A stretch of DNA of 64,000 nt from Aeromicrobium sp. Leaf245 (GCF_942548115.1 NZ_OW824151.1:744001-808000); one strand, 5' to 3'. Positions 1 through 11,818 are shown, numbered from the stretch's first letter. The notes: generated from the sequence alone by a model not told the origin. Numbers and translations: made by a program.

Positions 1-105
1 GTGCGGAGCGGACTGGCCGGGAGCAGCCGTCGCGCCGGACTGCGCGACGCCCTCCGGGACGTCGTCCTGCGACGGGTAGCGCGGGTACGTCGGTGAGTCG
101 GTCAT
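1..105 (-). CDS. N-terminal fragment of an unidentified protein
   Basis: Reading leftward from an ATG at 105, an open frame runs off the window edge. It encodes about 35 residues beginning MTDSPTYPRYPSQDD, rich in Pro, Ser and Gln. A run of G and purines lies just upstream of the ATG and could serve as a ribosome site. Disordered N-termini of this kind are common on actinobacterial membrane proteins, but no domain is visible. It diverges from the LysR gene at 245, so it could be that regulator's target; this is inference from position only. Confidence 0.4.
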   Translation of the reverse strand, partial: MTDSPTYPRYPSQDDVPEGVAQSGATAAPGQSAPH

Positions 106-244
106 GGTTCCCCCGGGTCGTGATGATCTGGGGCGACCGTACGACAGGTGACCCGCTCCTGAGGCGAGAACAGAGGACTTTGTCCGACTTCGGGCACGCC
201 TGCACCGAGGACGCCGATCGCCGCGGCGCCGGTAGACTCACCGA

Positions 245-1234
245 GTGGAGCTGGAGCTGCGACACCTCAAGGTCGTGTGTGCCATCGCCGACGCCGGGAG
301 CGTCACGAAGGCCGCCGCCGAGCTGGGTGTCGCGCAGCCCGCGCTCACCGCGCAGCTGAGCCGCATCGAGCGTGCCCTGGGCGGCCCGTTGTTCGACCGC
401 GACCACCGCGGCGTGCGGCCCACGTCGCTGGGCGAGCTGGTCATCGCCCGGGCCCGCATGCTGCTGCCCGCCATGACCGGTCTGCTCGACGACGCCACCC
501 GGTTGAACGACCCCGAACGGGGGCGGAGCACCCCCGAGCACCTGTCCATCGGCTCCTCGTCGCCGGCCATCCTTGCGCCCCTCATCCAGCGGCTGGAGGA
601 GCGGCACCCCGACCTCGAGGTCTCCACGACCGCCTCGTGGTCGGCCGACGAGCTGGCCCGTGAGCTCGACGACGGGCGCCTCGACTTCGCCGTGGTCGGC
701 ATCTGCGGAGGCGACAGCACGCCGGGGGAGCGCGGCCAGGTGTGGCGCACGTTCTCGGTGGACCCCGTGTTCGTGATGCTCCCGCAGGACCACCCGCTGG
801 CGGACGTCGACGAGGTCGCGCTCGCCGACCTCGCCACCACCGGCTGGGCCGCCACCCCGGGCGACGGCTGCTTCCAGGAGTGCTTCGCGGCTGCCTGCGC
901 GCGCGAGGGCTTCGCGCCGCGCAGCCTCTACGTCGCCGACGCGGCCAGCTGCATCGACCTCGTGGCGTCCGGCACGGCCGTGGCGCTGTGCCAGCCCACG
1001 CGGGTCCTCCCGGGGCTGGCGACCAAGCCGCTCGCCGGAGTGCCCCTGAGCTGGCGCCACCTCGTCGGCTGGCGACCCGACTCCGTCGGCGCTGCCTTCG
1101 CCGACGAGCTGCTGCTCACCGTCCGCATGGCGCACGGTGACCTCGTCGCGCGCAGCGCCGTCTACGCCGACTGGTTGGGGCGGAACCCGGGCTTCGGCGA
1201 GCAGCACGACCCGGGCATCACCCCCGCGGTATGA
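245..1234 (+). CDS. LysR-family transcriptional regulator
   Basis: Predicted DNA-binding regulator of 329 residues, the usual LysR length. The N-terminal winged helix-turn-helix is clear at residues 15-40 (AAAELGVAQPALTAQLSRIE), followed by a substrate-binding effector domain from about residue 95. The GTG start at 245 gives the canonical 'ELRHLKVV' opening. A TAGACT box at 233-238 ends six bases before the GTG and no Shine-Dalgarno sequence is present, so a leaderless transcript is likely. It diverges from the truncated gene at the left edge, the typical LysR arrangement with a target. The effector cannot be told from sequence. Confidence 0.9.
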   Translation: MELELRHLKVVCAIADAGSVTKAAAELGVAQPALTAQLSRIERALGGPLFDRDHRGVRPTSLGELVIARARMLLPAMTGLLDDATRLNDPERGRSTPEHLSIGSSSPAILAPLIQRLEERHPDLEVSTTASWSADELARELDDGRLDFAVVGICGGDSTPGERGQVWRTFSVDPVFVMLPQDHPLADVDEVALADLATTGWAATPGDGCFQECFAAACAREGFAPRSLYVADAASCIDLVASGTAVALCQPTRVLPGLATKPLAGVPLSWRHLVGWRPDSVGAAFADELLLTVRMAHGDLVARSAVYADWLGRNPGFGEQHDPGITPAV

Positions 1235-1416
1235 CTCTTCCGGTATGACCCTCCAGGGCTGAACTGACAGTACGTTCTTGCCAACCCCTCGGGGGGGGCT
1301 GCGGAGGCGAACCCGTCTCCGGACGACAGCGTGGGGCGTGGCGGCGAGCCGTCCGTTCCGCAGGACGGCTGCACCCTGGCGACCCCAGCGTGCCGCCACG
1401 ACGAAGGAGATCCACC

Positions 1417-2520
1417 GTGAAGACTCCCAAGCGAACCCTCTTCGGCTCCCTGGCCGTCGCCGCCGTGCTGGCCACGGCGCTCGGCCAGCAGGCCAACGCC
1501 GCGCCGTCACCCGACGACGCCCCGCCCAAGGTCAGCATGCTCGGTGCGATGGAGCGCGACCTCGGACTCTCGGAGTCGCAGGCCAAGGCCCGCATCGCCG
1601 ACGAGGCCCAGGCCTCCAAGGCCGAGAAGTCGCTCGTCAAGAGCCTCGGCGCCGACTACGCCGGCTCCTGGTACGACGCGAAGAAGGGCACCCTCGTCGT
1701 CGCGGTGACCGATGCCGCCGCCGCCGAGGCCGTCACTGCGAAGGGCGCCGAGGCGCGCACCGTCGAGCGGTCGTCGTCGGAGCTGAACGGCTACATGAAG
1801 GACCTCAACGCGAAGAAGAGCGCAGCTCCCGACACCGTGGCCGGCTGGTACGTCGACGCCGAGTCCAACAAGGTCGTCCTTCTGACGCAGGACGTCGCCG
1901 CTGCCGAGGCGTTCGCCGAGAAGGCCGGCGTGCCGGCAGAGGCGTTCCAGGCCGAGGCCGCTCCCGAGCGTCCGCAGCCGCTCTACCAGGGCGGCGACGC
2001 CTACTACATCGGCGGCGCGCGCTGCTCCATCGGCTTCGCCGTCACGGGCGGCTTCGTGAGCGCCGGTCACTGCGGCACCACGGGCAGCACCACCTCGTCG
2101 CCGAGCGGCACGTTCGCCGGCTCGAGCTTCCCCGGCAACGACTACGCGTTCATCCGCTCGTCGGCGTCGATCACCGGCACCGTGAACAACTACAGCGGCG
2201 GCAGCGTCGCCGTCCGCGGATCCTCCAACGCGGCGATCGGGTCGTCGATCTGCCGCTCCGGCTCCACGACCGGCTGGCGCTGCGGCACCATCCAGGCCCG
2301 CAACTCCACGGTGAACTACGCCGAGGGCTCGGTGACCGGGCTCATCCGCACCACCGCGTGCGCCGAGCCGGGCGACTCGGGCGGATCGGCCATCTCCGGC
2401 AACCAGGCTCAGGGCGTCACCTCCGGTGGCTCCGGCAACTGCTCGGTCGGCGGGACGACGTACTTCCAGCCCGTCAACGAGATCCTCAGCGCCTATGGCC
2501 TGACCCTCAAGACCTCCTGA
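1417..2520 (+). CDS. secreted S1-family serine protease (streptogrisin/alpha-lytic type)
   Basis: Exported chymotrypsin-fold endopeptidase made as a preproprotein of 367 residues. Residues 1-28 form a signal peptide (KTPKR basic end, hydrophobic core, ANA cleavage site). A pro-region of about 155 residues follows, as in alpha-lytic protease. The mature domain begins near residue 185. The triad is visible: His218 in SAGHCG, Asp242 in NDYAF, Ser321 in GDSGGS. Cysteine pairs flank the His and Ser. The GTG start is chosen because GAAGGAGA lies 6-7 bases before it and the signal peptide begins there. It is followed by a strong terminator hairpin. Confidence 0.93.
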   Translation: MKTPKRTLFGSLAVAAVLATALGQQANAAPSPDDAPPKVSMLGAMERDLGLSESQAKARIADEAQASKAEKSLVKSLGADYAGSWYDAKKGTLVVAVTDAAAAEAVTAKGAEARTVERSSSELNGYMKDLNAKKSAAPDTVAGWYVDAESNKVVLLTQDVAAAEAFAEKAGVPAEAFQAEAAPERPQPLYQGGDAYYIGGARCSIGFAVTGGFVSAGHCGTTGSTTSSPSGTFAGSSFPGNDYAFIRSSASITGTVNNYSGGSVAVRGSSNAAIGSSICRSGSTTGWRCGTIQARNSTVNYAEGSVTGLIRTTACAEPGDSGGSAISGNQAQGVTSGGSGNCSVGGTTYFQPVNEILSAYGLTLKTS

Positions 2521-2537
2521 CCGGAGGAACCGCGCGC

Positions 2538-2584
2538 GGCGCGGACCCGGCACCCTCTTCCCCTGGAGGTGTCGGGTCCGCGCC
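2538..2584 (+). terminator. rho-independent-type hairpin after the S1 protease
   Basis: A 17-bp stem, with arms at 2538-2554 and 2568-2584 and one G-T mismatch, closes a 13-base loop 18 bases after the protease stop. Actinobacterial terminators often lack the U tract, as here. Confidence 0.7.
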
Positions 2585-2710
2585 GTTCGTCGTCTCGCGG
2601 GGGGTGCTCACGTGTTGCTGCGCTGCCTCGGCGGGACCGTCCTGGCTGCTGCGTCGCTGCGGGTGAGGCTTCGTGTGGTGGTGCGTCGCTGCGGCCGCGA
2701 GTGGACCTGC

Positions 2711-3135
2711 GCTCCGAAAGGGCCTCGACCGGAGCGGTGGGTCTCGCCTCGGGTGGGTCTGCGGGGCGCGGCCACGATTCTCCATTCGAGTGAGATCCAC
2801 GCACGATGCTTCTTTCTCGTGGACAGTGCCTCGCGAAGGAAGCATCGTGGCGACGGATCTGGCCTCTCAGGGGCAGTGATTCTCCATCGTCGTGGAACGG
2901 TCCACGAGAAGGGAGAATCCCTGCCCACCCGCCGTTCACCATCGCCCCGTCGGACGCAGGATTCTGCCTTCGCGCACAGCGATCCGAACGATGCTGCGTT
3001 CCGCACCGGATCCCGTAGCAAACGCAGCATCCTTCGACCCTTCGCGCACGAACGCAGAATCTTGCGTCCCCCGAGCCGCGCTCCGACCGCTCGCCCGACC
3101 CCGGACTTCGCCGCCGGTCGAGGCCCTTTCGGAGC
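2711..3135. repeat. composite hairpin element, copy 1 (inverted ends enclosing nested hairpins)
   Basis: Non-coding. The ends are a 22-bp perfect inverted repeat (2711-2732 and 3114-3135; core CTCCGAAAGGGCCTCGACC) that extends outward to about 34 bp with one mismatch. Inside lie three palindromic units. The first is an 11-bp perfect stem (2802-2812/2839-2849). The second has GATTCTCC/GGAGAATC arms (2878-2885/2912-2919) around a CGTGGA/TCCACG stem. The third is a nested pair: outer 2955-2967/3054-3066, inner GATGCTGCGTT/AACGCAGCATC (2990-3000/3021-3031). The remaining gap, 2585-2710 and 3136-3375, holds GC-rich imperfect GCTGCTGCG-type repeats. A homologue in inverse orientation lies at 27.5 kb and a relative at 40.9 kb. 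Confidence 0.85.
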
Positions 3136-3222
3136 GCAGGTCGACTCGCAGCCACAGCGGCGCAGCAGCAGGCGAAGACCCACCCGAAACACCGCAGCCG
3201 CAAGGCACGACCCACCCGCAGC

Positions 3223-3251
3223 AGATCGCGCCGACGCCCTCGGCGCGATCT
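3223..3251. terminator. perfect 12-bp hairpin upstream of the lysC promoter
   Basis: AGATCGCGCCGA at 3223-3234 pairs perfectly with 3240-3251 across a 5-base loop. It lies between the composite repeat and a TAGCAT box at 3301-3306 that could be the lysC -10 element. It would insulate lysC from upstream transcription. Confidence 0.55.
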
Positions 3252-3375
3252 CGCGGTCCCACGGCAGGAACGACGGTGGAGGCGGCCTGTCGCAGGCCGG
3301 TAGCATGGACGACGTTGCCCGGTCAGCGTCGCCCTGGCACGGTCCACCCCACCCCCGCACCTCAAGGACATCGTC

Positions 3376-5853
<2,478 letters not shown>

Positions 5854-5860
<7 letters not shown>

Positions 5861-6321
5861 ATCTCCTGGTCCGGTCCCGCCGGCCCGCCGACGCCGACGC
5901 GCTGGTCGCTGCGCTCGCGGGAGTGCACCAGCGCGACGCGTACCCCGTCCGCGCCTCGCGGGTGACAGCCGAGTGGCTGCTCGACGGCACCGACGTCGCG
6001 TGGGTGGCACAGCTCGACGGACGGGTCGTCGGGCAGGTCGCTCTCGTGCGTGCAGACGACGCCTGGGAGCTGACCCGCTTCTTCGTCGCGGTCGACGCGC
6101 GCGGCGCGGGCGCGGGCCGCGCCCTCCTCGACGTCGCCGAGGCGTGGGCCGACGCCGACGGTGTCCCGATGCGGCTCGTCGTCATGCAGCACAACCGCGA
6201 CGCGCAGGCTGTCTACGAGCGCCGCGGCTGGCAACGCGACGGCAGCACCACCGCCGACTTCTTCCTCGACGGCAGCGGTGTGGCGCCGGTGCTGCTGCGC
6301 TACTCCAGACCGCCCGGCTGA
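5854..6321 (+). CDS. GNAT-family N-acetyltransferase
   Basis: Predicted acetyl-CoA-dependent acyltransferase, 155 residues from the GTG at 5854 (MSDLLVRSRRPADADAL). The GNAT motif A region is visible as FFVAVDARGAGAGRALLD, near residues 72-89, with the VMQHNRDAQAVYERRGW segment (motif B) after it. GAGGTG lies four bases upstream. A GTG at 5848 is also possible, and the tandem repeat duplicates both start candidates, so longer N-termini are open in frame but unlikely. The substrate is unknown. It ends at a bidirectional terminator. Confidence 0.85.
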
Positions 6322-6335
6322 CCCGGCGCACGCAC

Positions 6336-6368
6336 GAAGGCCCCGCCGTCGAGCGGTGCGGGGCCTTC
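6336..6368. terminator. bidirectional terminator between convergent genes
   Basis: GAAGGCCCCGC (6336-6346) pairs perfectly with GCGGGGCCTTC (6358-6368) over an 11-base loop, between the GNAT gene and the convergent secreted-protein gene. Confidence 0.85.
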
Positions 6369-6377
6369 GCGCCGGGG

Positions 6378-7067
6378 CTACTCGGCCGCGAGCTGGTACG
6401 CGCGGGGCTCGGTCTCGCCGGCCATCAGGTACTCGATCGCGAACGCGGTCGGCGTCGTGCCGCAACGCGCGTAGCCGAGCGTCACGAGGACGTCCGCGGA
6501 CGTCCAGCCCTTGCCGTAGAGACCCTCGACCTCGGTCTTGGTGGCCTCGTCGCCGCCCTCGTACAGCTCACCGAGCGCGATGCCGTCACCGGCCTGCGGG
6601 TTGCCGATCGCCTTCCCGACGGCGCTCGAGGTGGTACCGGCGCCGGGCGCGTCGCTGTACGTGATGGTCTTGAGCGCCGTGGCGGTCGCGCAGGCGAAGG
6701 CGAACAGGTCCTGGCGCTTGCTCTTGGTGATCGTCTTGCCGTACTTGCCCTTCTTCTTGACCTTGTACTTCACGACGGTCGTGACCGAGTAGACCTTCGG
6801 GTCCGCGGCGATCTTGAGGGCGACGGACGCCTTGTCACGGGCGACGACCTTCTTGCCCTGGCGCACCGTGAGGCGGGCGTAGGTCACCTTGACCTTGCCC
6901 GAGGTGGAGTACCTCGGCTTGATGGTCGCTGTCTTGCCCGGCGCGGCGCTGGGGTCCGCGATGGTGCGGATGGTGACGCCCGTCGCGGCCTGGGCGGGCG
7001 CCACGAGCGTCAGGGTGGAGCCGACGCCCACGAGGGCGGCGACGAGCAGGACGAGGAGCTTGCGCAT
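6378..7067 (-). CDS. secreted protein of unknown function
   Basis: 229 residues with a clear signal peptide (MRKLLVLLVAALVGVG, hydrophobic core, AQA-A cleavage near residue 28). The mature part has two visible sections. Residues about 30-130 are Lys-rich and beta-like (KYGKTITKSKRQD), reminiscent of bacterial Ig-like repeats. The C-terminal section ends with GWTSADVLVTLGYARCGTTPTAF. I do not recognise a family. No operon partner is evident: it converges on the GNAT gene, with a terminator between them, and a 147-base gap separates it from the next upstream gene. Confidence 0.75.
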   Translation of the reverse strand: MRKLLVLLVAALVGVGSTLTLVAPAQAATGVTIRTIADPSAAPGKTATIKPRYSTSGKVKVTYARLTVRQGKKVVARDKASVALKIAADPKVYSVTTVVKYKVKKKGKYGKTITKSKRQDLFAFACATATALKTITYSDAPGAGTTSSAVGKAIGNPQAGDGIALGELYEGGDEATKTEVEGLYGKGWTSADVLVTLGYARCGTTPTAFAIEYLMAGETEPRAYQLAAE

Positions 7068-7214
7068 GGGACCGGTCCGTTCACGGAGATGGCGCCCGGC
7101 GGAGCGCGGGCCCGCTCAGCGTAGGAGTGGTGCGACGGCCGTGAGCAAGTCTTGCGCAGGAATGGCCCGTCGTGACCAGGCGCACCTGGTCGGTGCGGGC
7201 CACGCCTGGCCCGC

Positions 7215-7859
7215 TCACTCCGGCAGCGCGGCCCTCAGGGCGTCGACGAGGTGCTCGGGCGTGGTGCCGAACGACCGGCTCGCGAGCACGAGCTCGCCTT
7301 CTCGGGCGGGTGCGCGCACGACCACCGACTGCGAGCGGGCGGTGTCGCCGCTGCCCACCCGGACGCGTCGCCGCGTGGCGCGCACCTGCGTGCTGCGCCG
7401 GCCCTCGTGCAGGGTCACGATGTCGCCGCGCACCGTCACACGCTGCCGGGTCCGGCCGCGGACGGTGACGAACCAGAGCCAGGCCCCCACGGGCCACAGG
7501 CCGAGCAGGACGACGGGCGAGCGGCGCCCGGACGAGTCACCGAGGACGCTGGGGTCCCCCAGCGCGACGGTGGCCAGCACCGCCGCCGCCGTGGTGCCGA
7601 CCGTGAGGACGCAGAGGAACCGCCACGGCCAGGGACTGCCGTCGATGACGATGCTCCCGTCGACGACCCTCGGCGTGACCGGGCGGCGGGGGAGGAGGAT
7701 GTAGACGACGGCCATGAGGAAGGCCGCGCCCATGAGCCCGACCGTCGCGCCCATCGGCGCGTCGCCTCCGGACGCCGTCGCGGCCATGAGCACCCCGCCC
7801 CCGGTCATGAGCAGACCCATCGGCATGCCGAGGAGGACGACCTTGCGCTCGGGGCTCAT
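7215..7859 (-). CDS. membrane protein with C-terminal PH-like domain
   Basis: 214 residues. Four hydrophobic segments are seen: two near residues 8-28 and 36-55, and two near residues 83-105 and 118-137. A soluble C-terminal part (VTVRGDIVTLHEGRRSTQVRA and following) has the strand-rich look of bacterial PH domains and ends in a helix (TPEHLVDALRAALPE). Its ATG overlaps the stop of the acetoacetyl-CoA synthetase gene as ATGA, so the two are translationally coupled. Its role is unknown. Confidence 0.75.
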   Translation of the reverse strand: MSPERKVVLLGMPMGLLMTGGGVLMAATASGGDAPMGATVGLMGAAFLMAVVYILLPRRPVTPRVVDGSIVIDGSPWPWRFLCVLTVGTTAAAVLATVALGDPSVLGDSSGRRSPVVLLGLWPVGAWLWFVTVRGRTRQRVTVRGDIVTLHEGRRSTQVRATRRRVRVGSGDTARSQSVVVRAPAREGELVLASRSFGTTPEHLVDALRAALPE

Positions 7860-9829
7860 CGCGATGCGGCGACCGCAGCGACCTCGTCGAGGGCCGAGGG
7901 GTCGGCGAGGGCGCCTCGCGTGGCGGCCTCGTCGGCCGGGACTCCACGCAGGATCTTCTTGACCGGCACCTCGAGCTTCTTGCCCGAGAGCGTGCGGGGC
8001 AGCGCCCTCACCACGTGCAGCTCGTCGGGGACGTGGCGCGGCGACAGCCGGGTGCGCAGCTCTCGGGCCACGCTCGTGCGCAGGGCCTCGACGTCGGTGC
8101 CGTCGGGGTCGGCGAGTGACACCAGCAGCACGAGCGTCCCGGCTCCCCCTTCGTCGTCCTCGAGGTGCACGACCAGGCTGTCGTTCACCTCGGGCAGGCT
8201 CTCGACGACGGTGTAGAACTCGGCGGTCCCGAGCCGCACGCCGCCGCGGTTGAGGGTCGCGTCGCTGCGGCCGGTGATGGTGCAGGTGCCGCGCTCGGTG
8301 ATGGTGATCCAGTCGCCGTGGCGCCACACCCCTTCGATGTCCTCGAAGTAGGCGGCCCGGTAGCGCGAGCCGTGGTCGTCGCCCCAGAAGCCCACCGGCA
8401 TGGACGGCATCGGACCGGTGATGACGAGCTCGCCGAGGGACCCGACGACCGGCTCGCCGTCCTCGTCGAAGGACTCGACCGCCGCGCCCAGGCAGCGGCA
8501 CGAGATCTCGCCGGCGTACACGGGGACGGTGGGGGAGGCGCCCACGAACGCGGCGCACACGTCGGTGCCGCCCGAGACGGACTGCAGGTGCACGTGCTCG
8601 CCCACCGCGTCGTAGACCCAGCGGAAGCCCTCGGCCGGCAGCGGTGCCCCGGTGGACCCGACGCCGCGCAATGTCGACATGTCGCCGATCTCGCGCGGCA
8701 CGATCCCTTCCTTGCGGCACTGCAGCAGGAACGGCGCGCTCGTGCCGAAGTACGTGACGCCCAGCTCGTCGGCGTCGCGCCACAGCTGCCCGAGGTCGGG
8801 GTGGGCCGGGTTGCCGTCCCACAGGACGATCGTCGAGCCGGTCAGCAGGCCCGAGACGAGCAGGTTCCACATCATCCAGCCCGTGGTGGAGAACCAGAAG
8901 AACACGTCGTCGGCGCCGAAGTCGTGGTGCAGGCCCAGCGACTTGAGGTGCTCGAGGGTGATGCCACCGTGACCGTGGACGATGGGCTTCGGCAGGCCGG
9001 TCGTGCCGGAGGAGTAGAGGACGTAGAGCGGTGCGTCGAACGGCAGCCGCTCGAACGCGAGCTCGCCCGGCTCACCCAGCAGCTCGTCCCACGTCGTCGT
9101 GGCGGTGCCGTCGATCGCGGGCGCGGGCGCCCCGGGCTCCAGGTACGGCAGCCACACGAGGGTCTCCACGCTCGGGAGCGCGTCGACGATGTCGGCGACC
9201 TCGCCGCGCCGGTCCACCGGCTTCGCGCCGTAGCGGTAGCCGTCGACGGCCAGCACGACCGTGGGCTCGGTCTGCTTCCAGCGGTCGACGACGCTCTGGA
9301 CCCCGAACTCGGGGGCGCAGGAGCTGAAGACCGCTCCCAGACTGGCTGCCGCGAGCAGCAGCACGAGCGTCTCGGGCACGTTCGGGGCGTAGGCGGCGAC
9401 CCGGTCCCCACGGACCACGCCGGCGCGCTGCAGCCCGGCGCGAGCACGGGCCACCTGGTCACGCAGCTGCGCCGCCGTGAGCCGGACGTCGGCCCGCGAC
9501 TGCGAGCGCGCCACGACGACCACGTCGTCGTCGGCCCGGCCGGGGAGCCGCAGCATCGCCTCGGCGTAGTTGAGCCGCACCTCCGGGAACCAGACCGCAC
9601 CCGGCATGGAGGCGTCGGCCAGGGCAGGGGAGGGCTCCCCGTCGCCGGGAACGTCGAAGAACCGCCACACGGCCTGCCAGAACGCGTCGGGCTCCGCGAC
9701 GGACCAGCGCCACAGGGCGTCGTAGTCATGCGGGTCGGTGCCGACCGTGCGGGCGAAGTCGGCGATGCGCGGTGCGGCGTCGGGGTCGGGGCGCCACAGG
9801 ACCTCGGGGCTGCGATCGGTACCGGTCAT
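7856..9829 (-). CDS. acetoacetate--CoA ligase (acetoacetyl-CoA synthetase)
   Basis: AMP-forming acyl-CoA ligase of 657 residues, the length of acetoacetyl-CoA synthetases. It carries the P-loop-like [15 protein letters not shown] motif near residue 275, the adenylate-binding STTGWMMWN segment, and the C-terminal [12 protein letters not shown] catalytic-lysine motif. The N-terminal VLWRPDPDA and the FDVPGDGEP region match the acetoacetyl-CoA synthetase subgroup rather than acetyl-CoA synthetase. The ATG at 9829 has CCAGGAG upstream and is preferred over the longer open frame. It would allow use of acetoacetate, a ketone body or polyhydroxybutyrate product. Confidence 0.88.
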   Translation of the reverse strand: MTGTDRSPEVLWRPDPDAAPRIADFARTVGTDPHDYDALWRWSVAEPDAFWQAVWRFFDVPGDGEPSPALADASMPGAVWFPEVRLNYAEAMLRLPGRADDDVVVVARSQSRADVRLTAAQLRDQVARARAGLQRAGVVRGDRVAAYAPNVPETLVLLLAAASLGAVFSSCAPEFGVQSVVDRWKQTEPTVVLAVDGYRYGAKPVDRRGEVADIVDALPSVETLVWLPYLEPGAPAPAIDGTATTTWDELLGEPGELAFERLPFDAPLYVLYSSGTTGLPKPIVHGHGGITLEHLKSLGLHHDFGADDVFFWFSTTGWMMWNLLVSGLLTGSTIVLWDGNPAHPDLGQLWRDADELGVTYFGTSAPFLLQCRKEGIVPREIGDMSTLRGVGSTGAPLPAEGFRWVYDAVGEHVHLQSVSGGTDVCAAFVGASPTVPVYAGEISCRCLGAAVESFDEDGEPVVGSLGELVITGPMPSMPVGFWGDDHGSRYRAAYFEDIEGVWRHGDWITITERGTCTITGRSDATLNRGGVRLGTAEFYTVVESLPEVNDSLVVHLEDDEGGAGTLVLLVSLADPDGTDVEALRTSVARELRTRLSPRHVPDELHVVRALPRTLSGKKLEVPVKKILRGVPADEAATRGALADPSALDEVAAVAASR

Positions 9830-9860
9830 GCGGAGTGCTCCTGGAGTACGGGGTGGCGGC

Positions 9861-10673
9861 TCAACGCACGGCATCGTCGTCCGGGCGGACGTCGCTCGCG
9901 GTCCACACCAGGAGTCGCTGCACCAGCGGAACCGTGGCGGTCATGAGGCCCGGCACGATCAACCACGCCCAGGGCCCGTCGACGGGCTCCAGGAACAGCA
10001 GCATCACGAGGACGGCCACCAGCATCACGGAGAGCGCGAGGACCGCGCGCGCCTGCTGCACGCCGAACGCGATGAGCAGCCGGGAGCCGATCTCGTAGGC
10101 GAGGCCGACCACGACCAGGACGGCCAGGCCGCCCCAGAAGGCGCCTCCCGCCGAGGTGCCGCGCACCGCGCTGAACAGGTTGAGGCACGCCCAGCCGCCG
10201 GCCGTGATCAGCAGCCCGGCGACCAGCCCGGTGACCAGGGAGGCGCGCAACGGTGGGACGGTGGGGAGCCGGTAGTCGCGCACCGCCCACACGGCGTCCT
10301 CGCTGCGGTCGCGGACCGCGAAGCCGAGCCGCCGCGCGAGGTCGCCGGTCCCGTGCAGGGCGTCGGTCGCACGTCCGCGTGCGCTCCCGAGGGCGGCCCC
10401 GACGTCGATGGTGGTGCGCGGACCGCTGCGCTGGGGCTGCGGCGCCGTCACCGGCTGCTCGACGGCCTCGTCGTCGGACGGATCCGTGGCGCGCGAGTCC
10501 TTGCCCTTGAGTCGCGAGACGGCCGAGGCCTTGGGCGCTGCAGGCCGGACGGGTCGAGCCGTGCTCGACGCGGGGGCACCGGGGCGCACCACCGTCTTCT
10601 TGACGATCTTCTTGACCACGCGCGGCTGGGTGCTGCCGGCACCGTCGGCCTGCGTCGTGCCCTCCTCGACCAT
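9861..10673 (-). CDS. integral membrane protein of unknown function
   Basis: 270 residues. The first 90 or so are disordered and charged, with a KKIVKKTVV cluster followed by Ala/Pro-rich sequence. Four hydrophobic helices follow at roughly residues 147-167, 176-196, 205-222 and 228-248. It lies 31 bases upstream of the acyl-CoA ligase on the same strand and may be the first gene of that operon. No enzymatic motif is visible. A tRNA terminator separates it from tRNA-Pro. Confidence 0.75.
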   Translation of the reverse strand: MVEEGTTQADGAGSTQPRVVKKIVKKTVVRPGAPASSTARPVRPAAPKASAVSRLKGKDSRATDPSDDEAVEQPVTAPQPQRSGPRTTIDVGAALGSARGRATDALHGTGDLARRLGFAVRDRSEDAVWAVRDYRLPTVPPLRASLVTGLVAGLLITAGGWACLNLFSAVRGTSAGGAFWGGLAVLVVVGLAYEIGSRLLIAFGVQQARAVLALSVMLVAVLVMLLFLEPVDGPWAWLIVPGLMTATVPLVQRLLVWTASDVRPDDDAVR

Positions 10674-10726
10674 GGAGTCAGTGTGTCACAGCGCACGTCG
10701 TCCGGGTCGGGGAGCGCACGCACGAC

Positions 10727-10759
10727 GAAGCCCCCGGACCGTGGTGGTCCAGGGGCTTC
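10727..10759 (-). terminator. terminator after tRNA-Pro
   Basis: GAAGCCCC and GGACC arms (10727-10740) pair with GGTCC and GGGGCTTC (10746-10759), with one internal mismatch and a GTGGT loop, 20 bases beyond the tRNA 3' end on the minus strand. Confidence 0.8.
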
Positions 10760-10778
10760 GGATCCCGAAGGAGCTGGG

Positions 10779-10852
10779 TCGGGGTGACAGGATTTGAACC
10801 TGCGGCCTCGTCGTCCCGAACGACGCGCGCTACCAAGCTGCGCCACACCCCG
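10779..10852 (-). tRNA. tRNA-Pro (anticodon CGG)
   Basis: Read on the minus strand it begins CGGGGTGTGGCGCAGCTTGG and ends CACCCCG plus discriminator A. The 7-bp acceptor stem is perfect. The anticodon stem CGTCG/CGACG encloses TTCGGGA, giving CGG. The T loop is GGTTCAAATCC. CCA is not encoded. It decodes CCG, an abundant proline codon in this GC-rich genome. Confidence 0.97.
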
Positions 10853-10864
10853 GCGCTGTCCTCG

Positions 10865-11818
10865 CTAGGAGGACGAACCCGCTGAGTCTATCGCAGTGAG
10901 GGTGAGCAGGGTGGCCTCGGGTCGGCAGGCGAAGCGGACCGGCGCGAACGGTGAGGTGCCGAGCCCGCCCGACACGTGCAGCCACGACGGCGACGAGCCG
11001 GCGACCTGGTGCGTGCTCAGGCCCTTCACGCGGGCCCGGTCGAGGTCGCAGTTGGTCACCAGTGCGCCCACGAAGGGCACGCACAGCTGGCCGCCATGGG
11101 TGTGCCCGGCCAGGACGAGCGGGTACCCCTGGCGGGAGGCGTGGTCGAGCACCCGCAGGTACGGTGCGTGCGCCACGGCCACCGCGAGGTCGGCGTCGGC
11201 CCCGAGGGACGCGGCCGGCGGGACGGCCGCGAGGTCGTCGAGCTCCAGGTGCGGGTCGTCGACCCCGGCGAACGTGAGGCGCCGCCCGTCGACGGTGAGC
11301 GACCCGGTCGCGTTGTTCAGGTCGAGCCAGCCGTGCTCGGCCAGGCCCTCGCGCAGGTCCTCGAAGGGGAGGGTCGCGGCGCGTTCCCACGTGCCCCCGA
11401 CCTGGGTCCCGGTGCCACCGGTCAGGTACTTGAGAGGGTTCTTGGGCACCGGGGCGAAGTAGTCGTTGGAGCCGAACACGAACACGCCGGGGCGCTCCAG
11501 CAGCTCCCCGTAGGCCTCCAGCAGCGGGGGGACCGCGTCGTGGTGGGCGAGGTGGTCGCCGGTGCTGACCACCAGGTCGGGCTCGAGGTCGGCCAGGGAC
11601 CGCAGCCAGTCGGCCTTGCGCCCCTGGGCCGGCGTCAGGTGCGCGTCGGACAGGTGCAGGACCTTGAGCGGGCGGGCGCCCGACGGCAGCACCGGCACGG
11701 ACACGTGCCTCAGCGCGAACCACCGCGCCTCCCACCAGGCGTAGCCCAGAGCGGCCGCGCCGGCACCGATCACACCGGCTCCCACCACCACGGGCCGAGC
11801 CGCCACCGATGCCCTCAT
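10865..11818 (-). CDS. membrane-anchored calcineurin-like metallophosphoesterase
   Basis: 317 residues. An N-terminal hydrophobic segment (residues 8-30) acts as anchor or signal. All metal-binding motifs of the calcineurin-like family are present: LSDAHL (residue about 55), STGDHLAHHD, GSNDYF and LAGHTHGGQL. The second motif, GSND, replaces the usual GNHD, with Asn conserved. It is most like the YkuE/YaeI group of envelope phosphoesterases. The substrate is unknown. It is divergent from the YqeY gene. Confidence 0.9.
   Translation of the reverse strand: MRASVAARPVVVGAGVIGAGAAALGYAWWEARWFALRHVSVPVLPSGARPLKVLHLSDAHLTPAQGRKADWLRSLADLEPDLVVSTGDHLAHHDAVPPLLEAYGELLERPGVFVFGSNDYFAPVPKNPLKYLTGGTGTQVGGTWERAATLPFEDLREGLAEHGWLDLNNATGSLTVDGRRLTFAGVDDPHLELDDLAAVPPAASLGADADLAVAVAHAPYLRVLDHASRQGYPLVLAGHTHGGQLCVPFVGALVTNCDLDRARVKGLSTHQVAGSSPSWLHVSGGLGTSPFAPVRFACRPEATLLTLTAIDSAGSSS

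Noticed and set aside
1507-2553. 348-residue antisense reading frame opposite the S1 protease
   Set aside because: The plus strand has a signal peptide, catalytic triad and ribosome site; the antisense frame is a GC-rich shadow.
2711-3135. Insertion sequence or MITE with terminal inverted repeats
   Set aside because: No transposase is present and no target-site duplication could be recognised; it is kept only as a repeat family of unknown mechanism.
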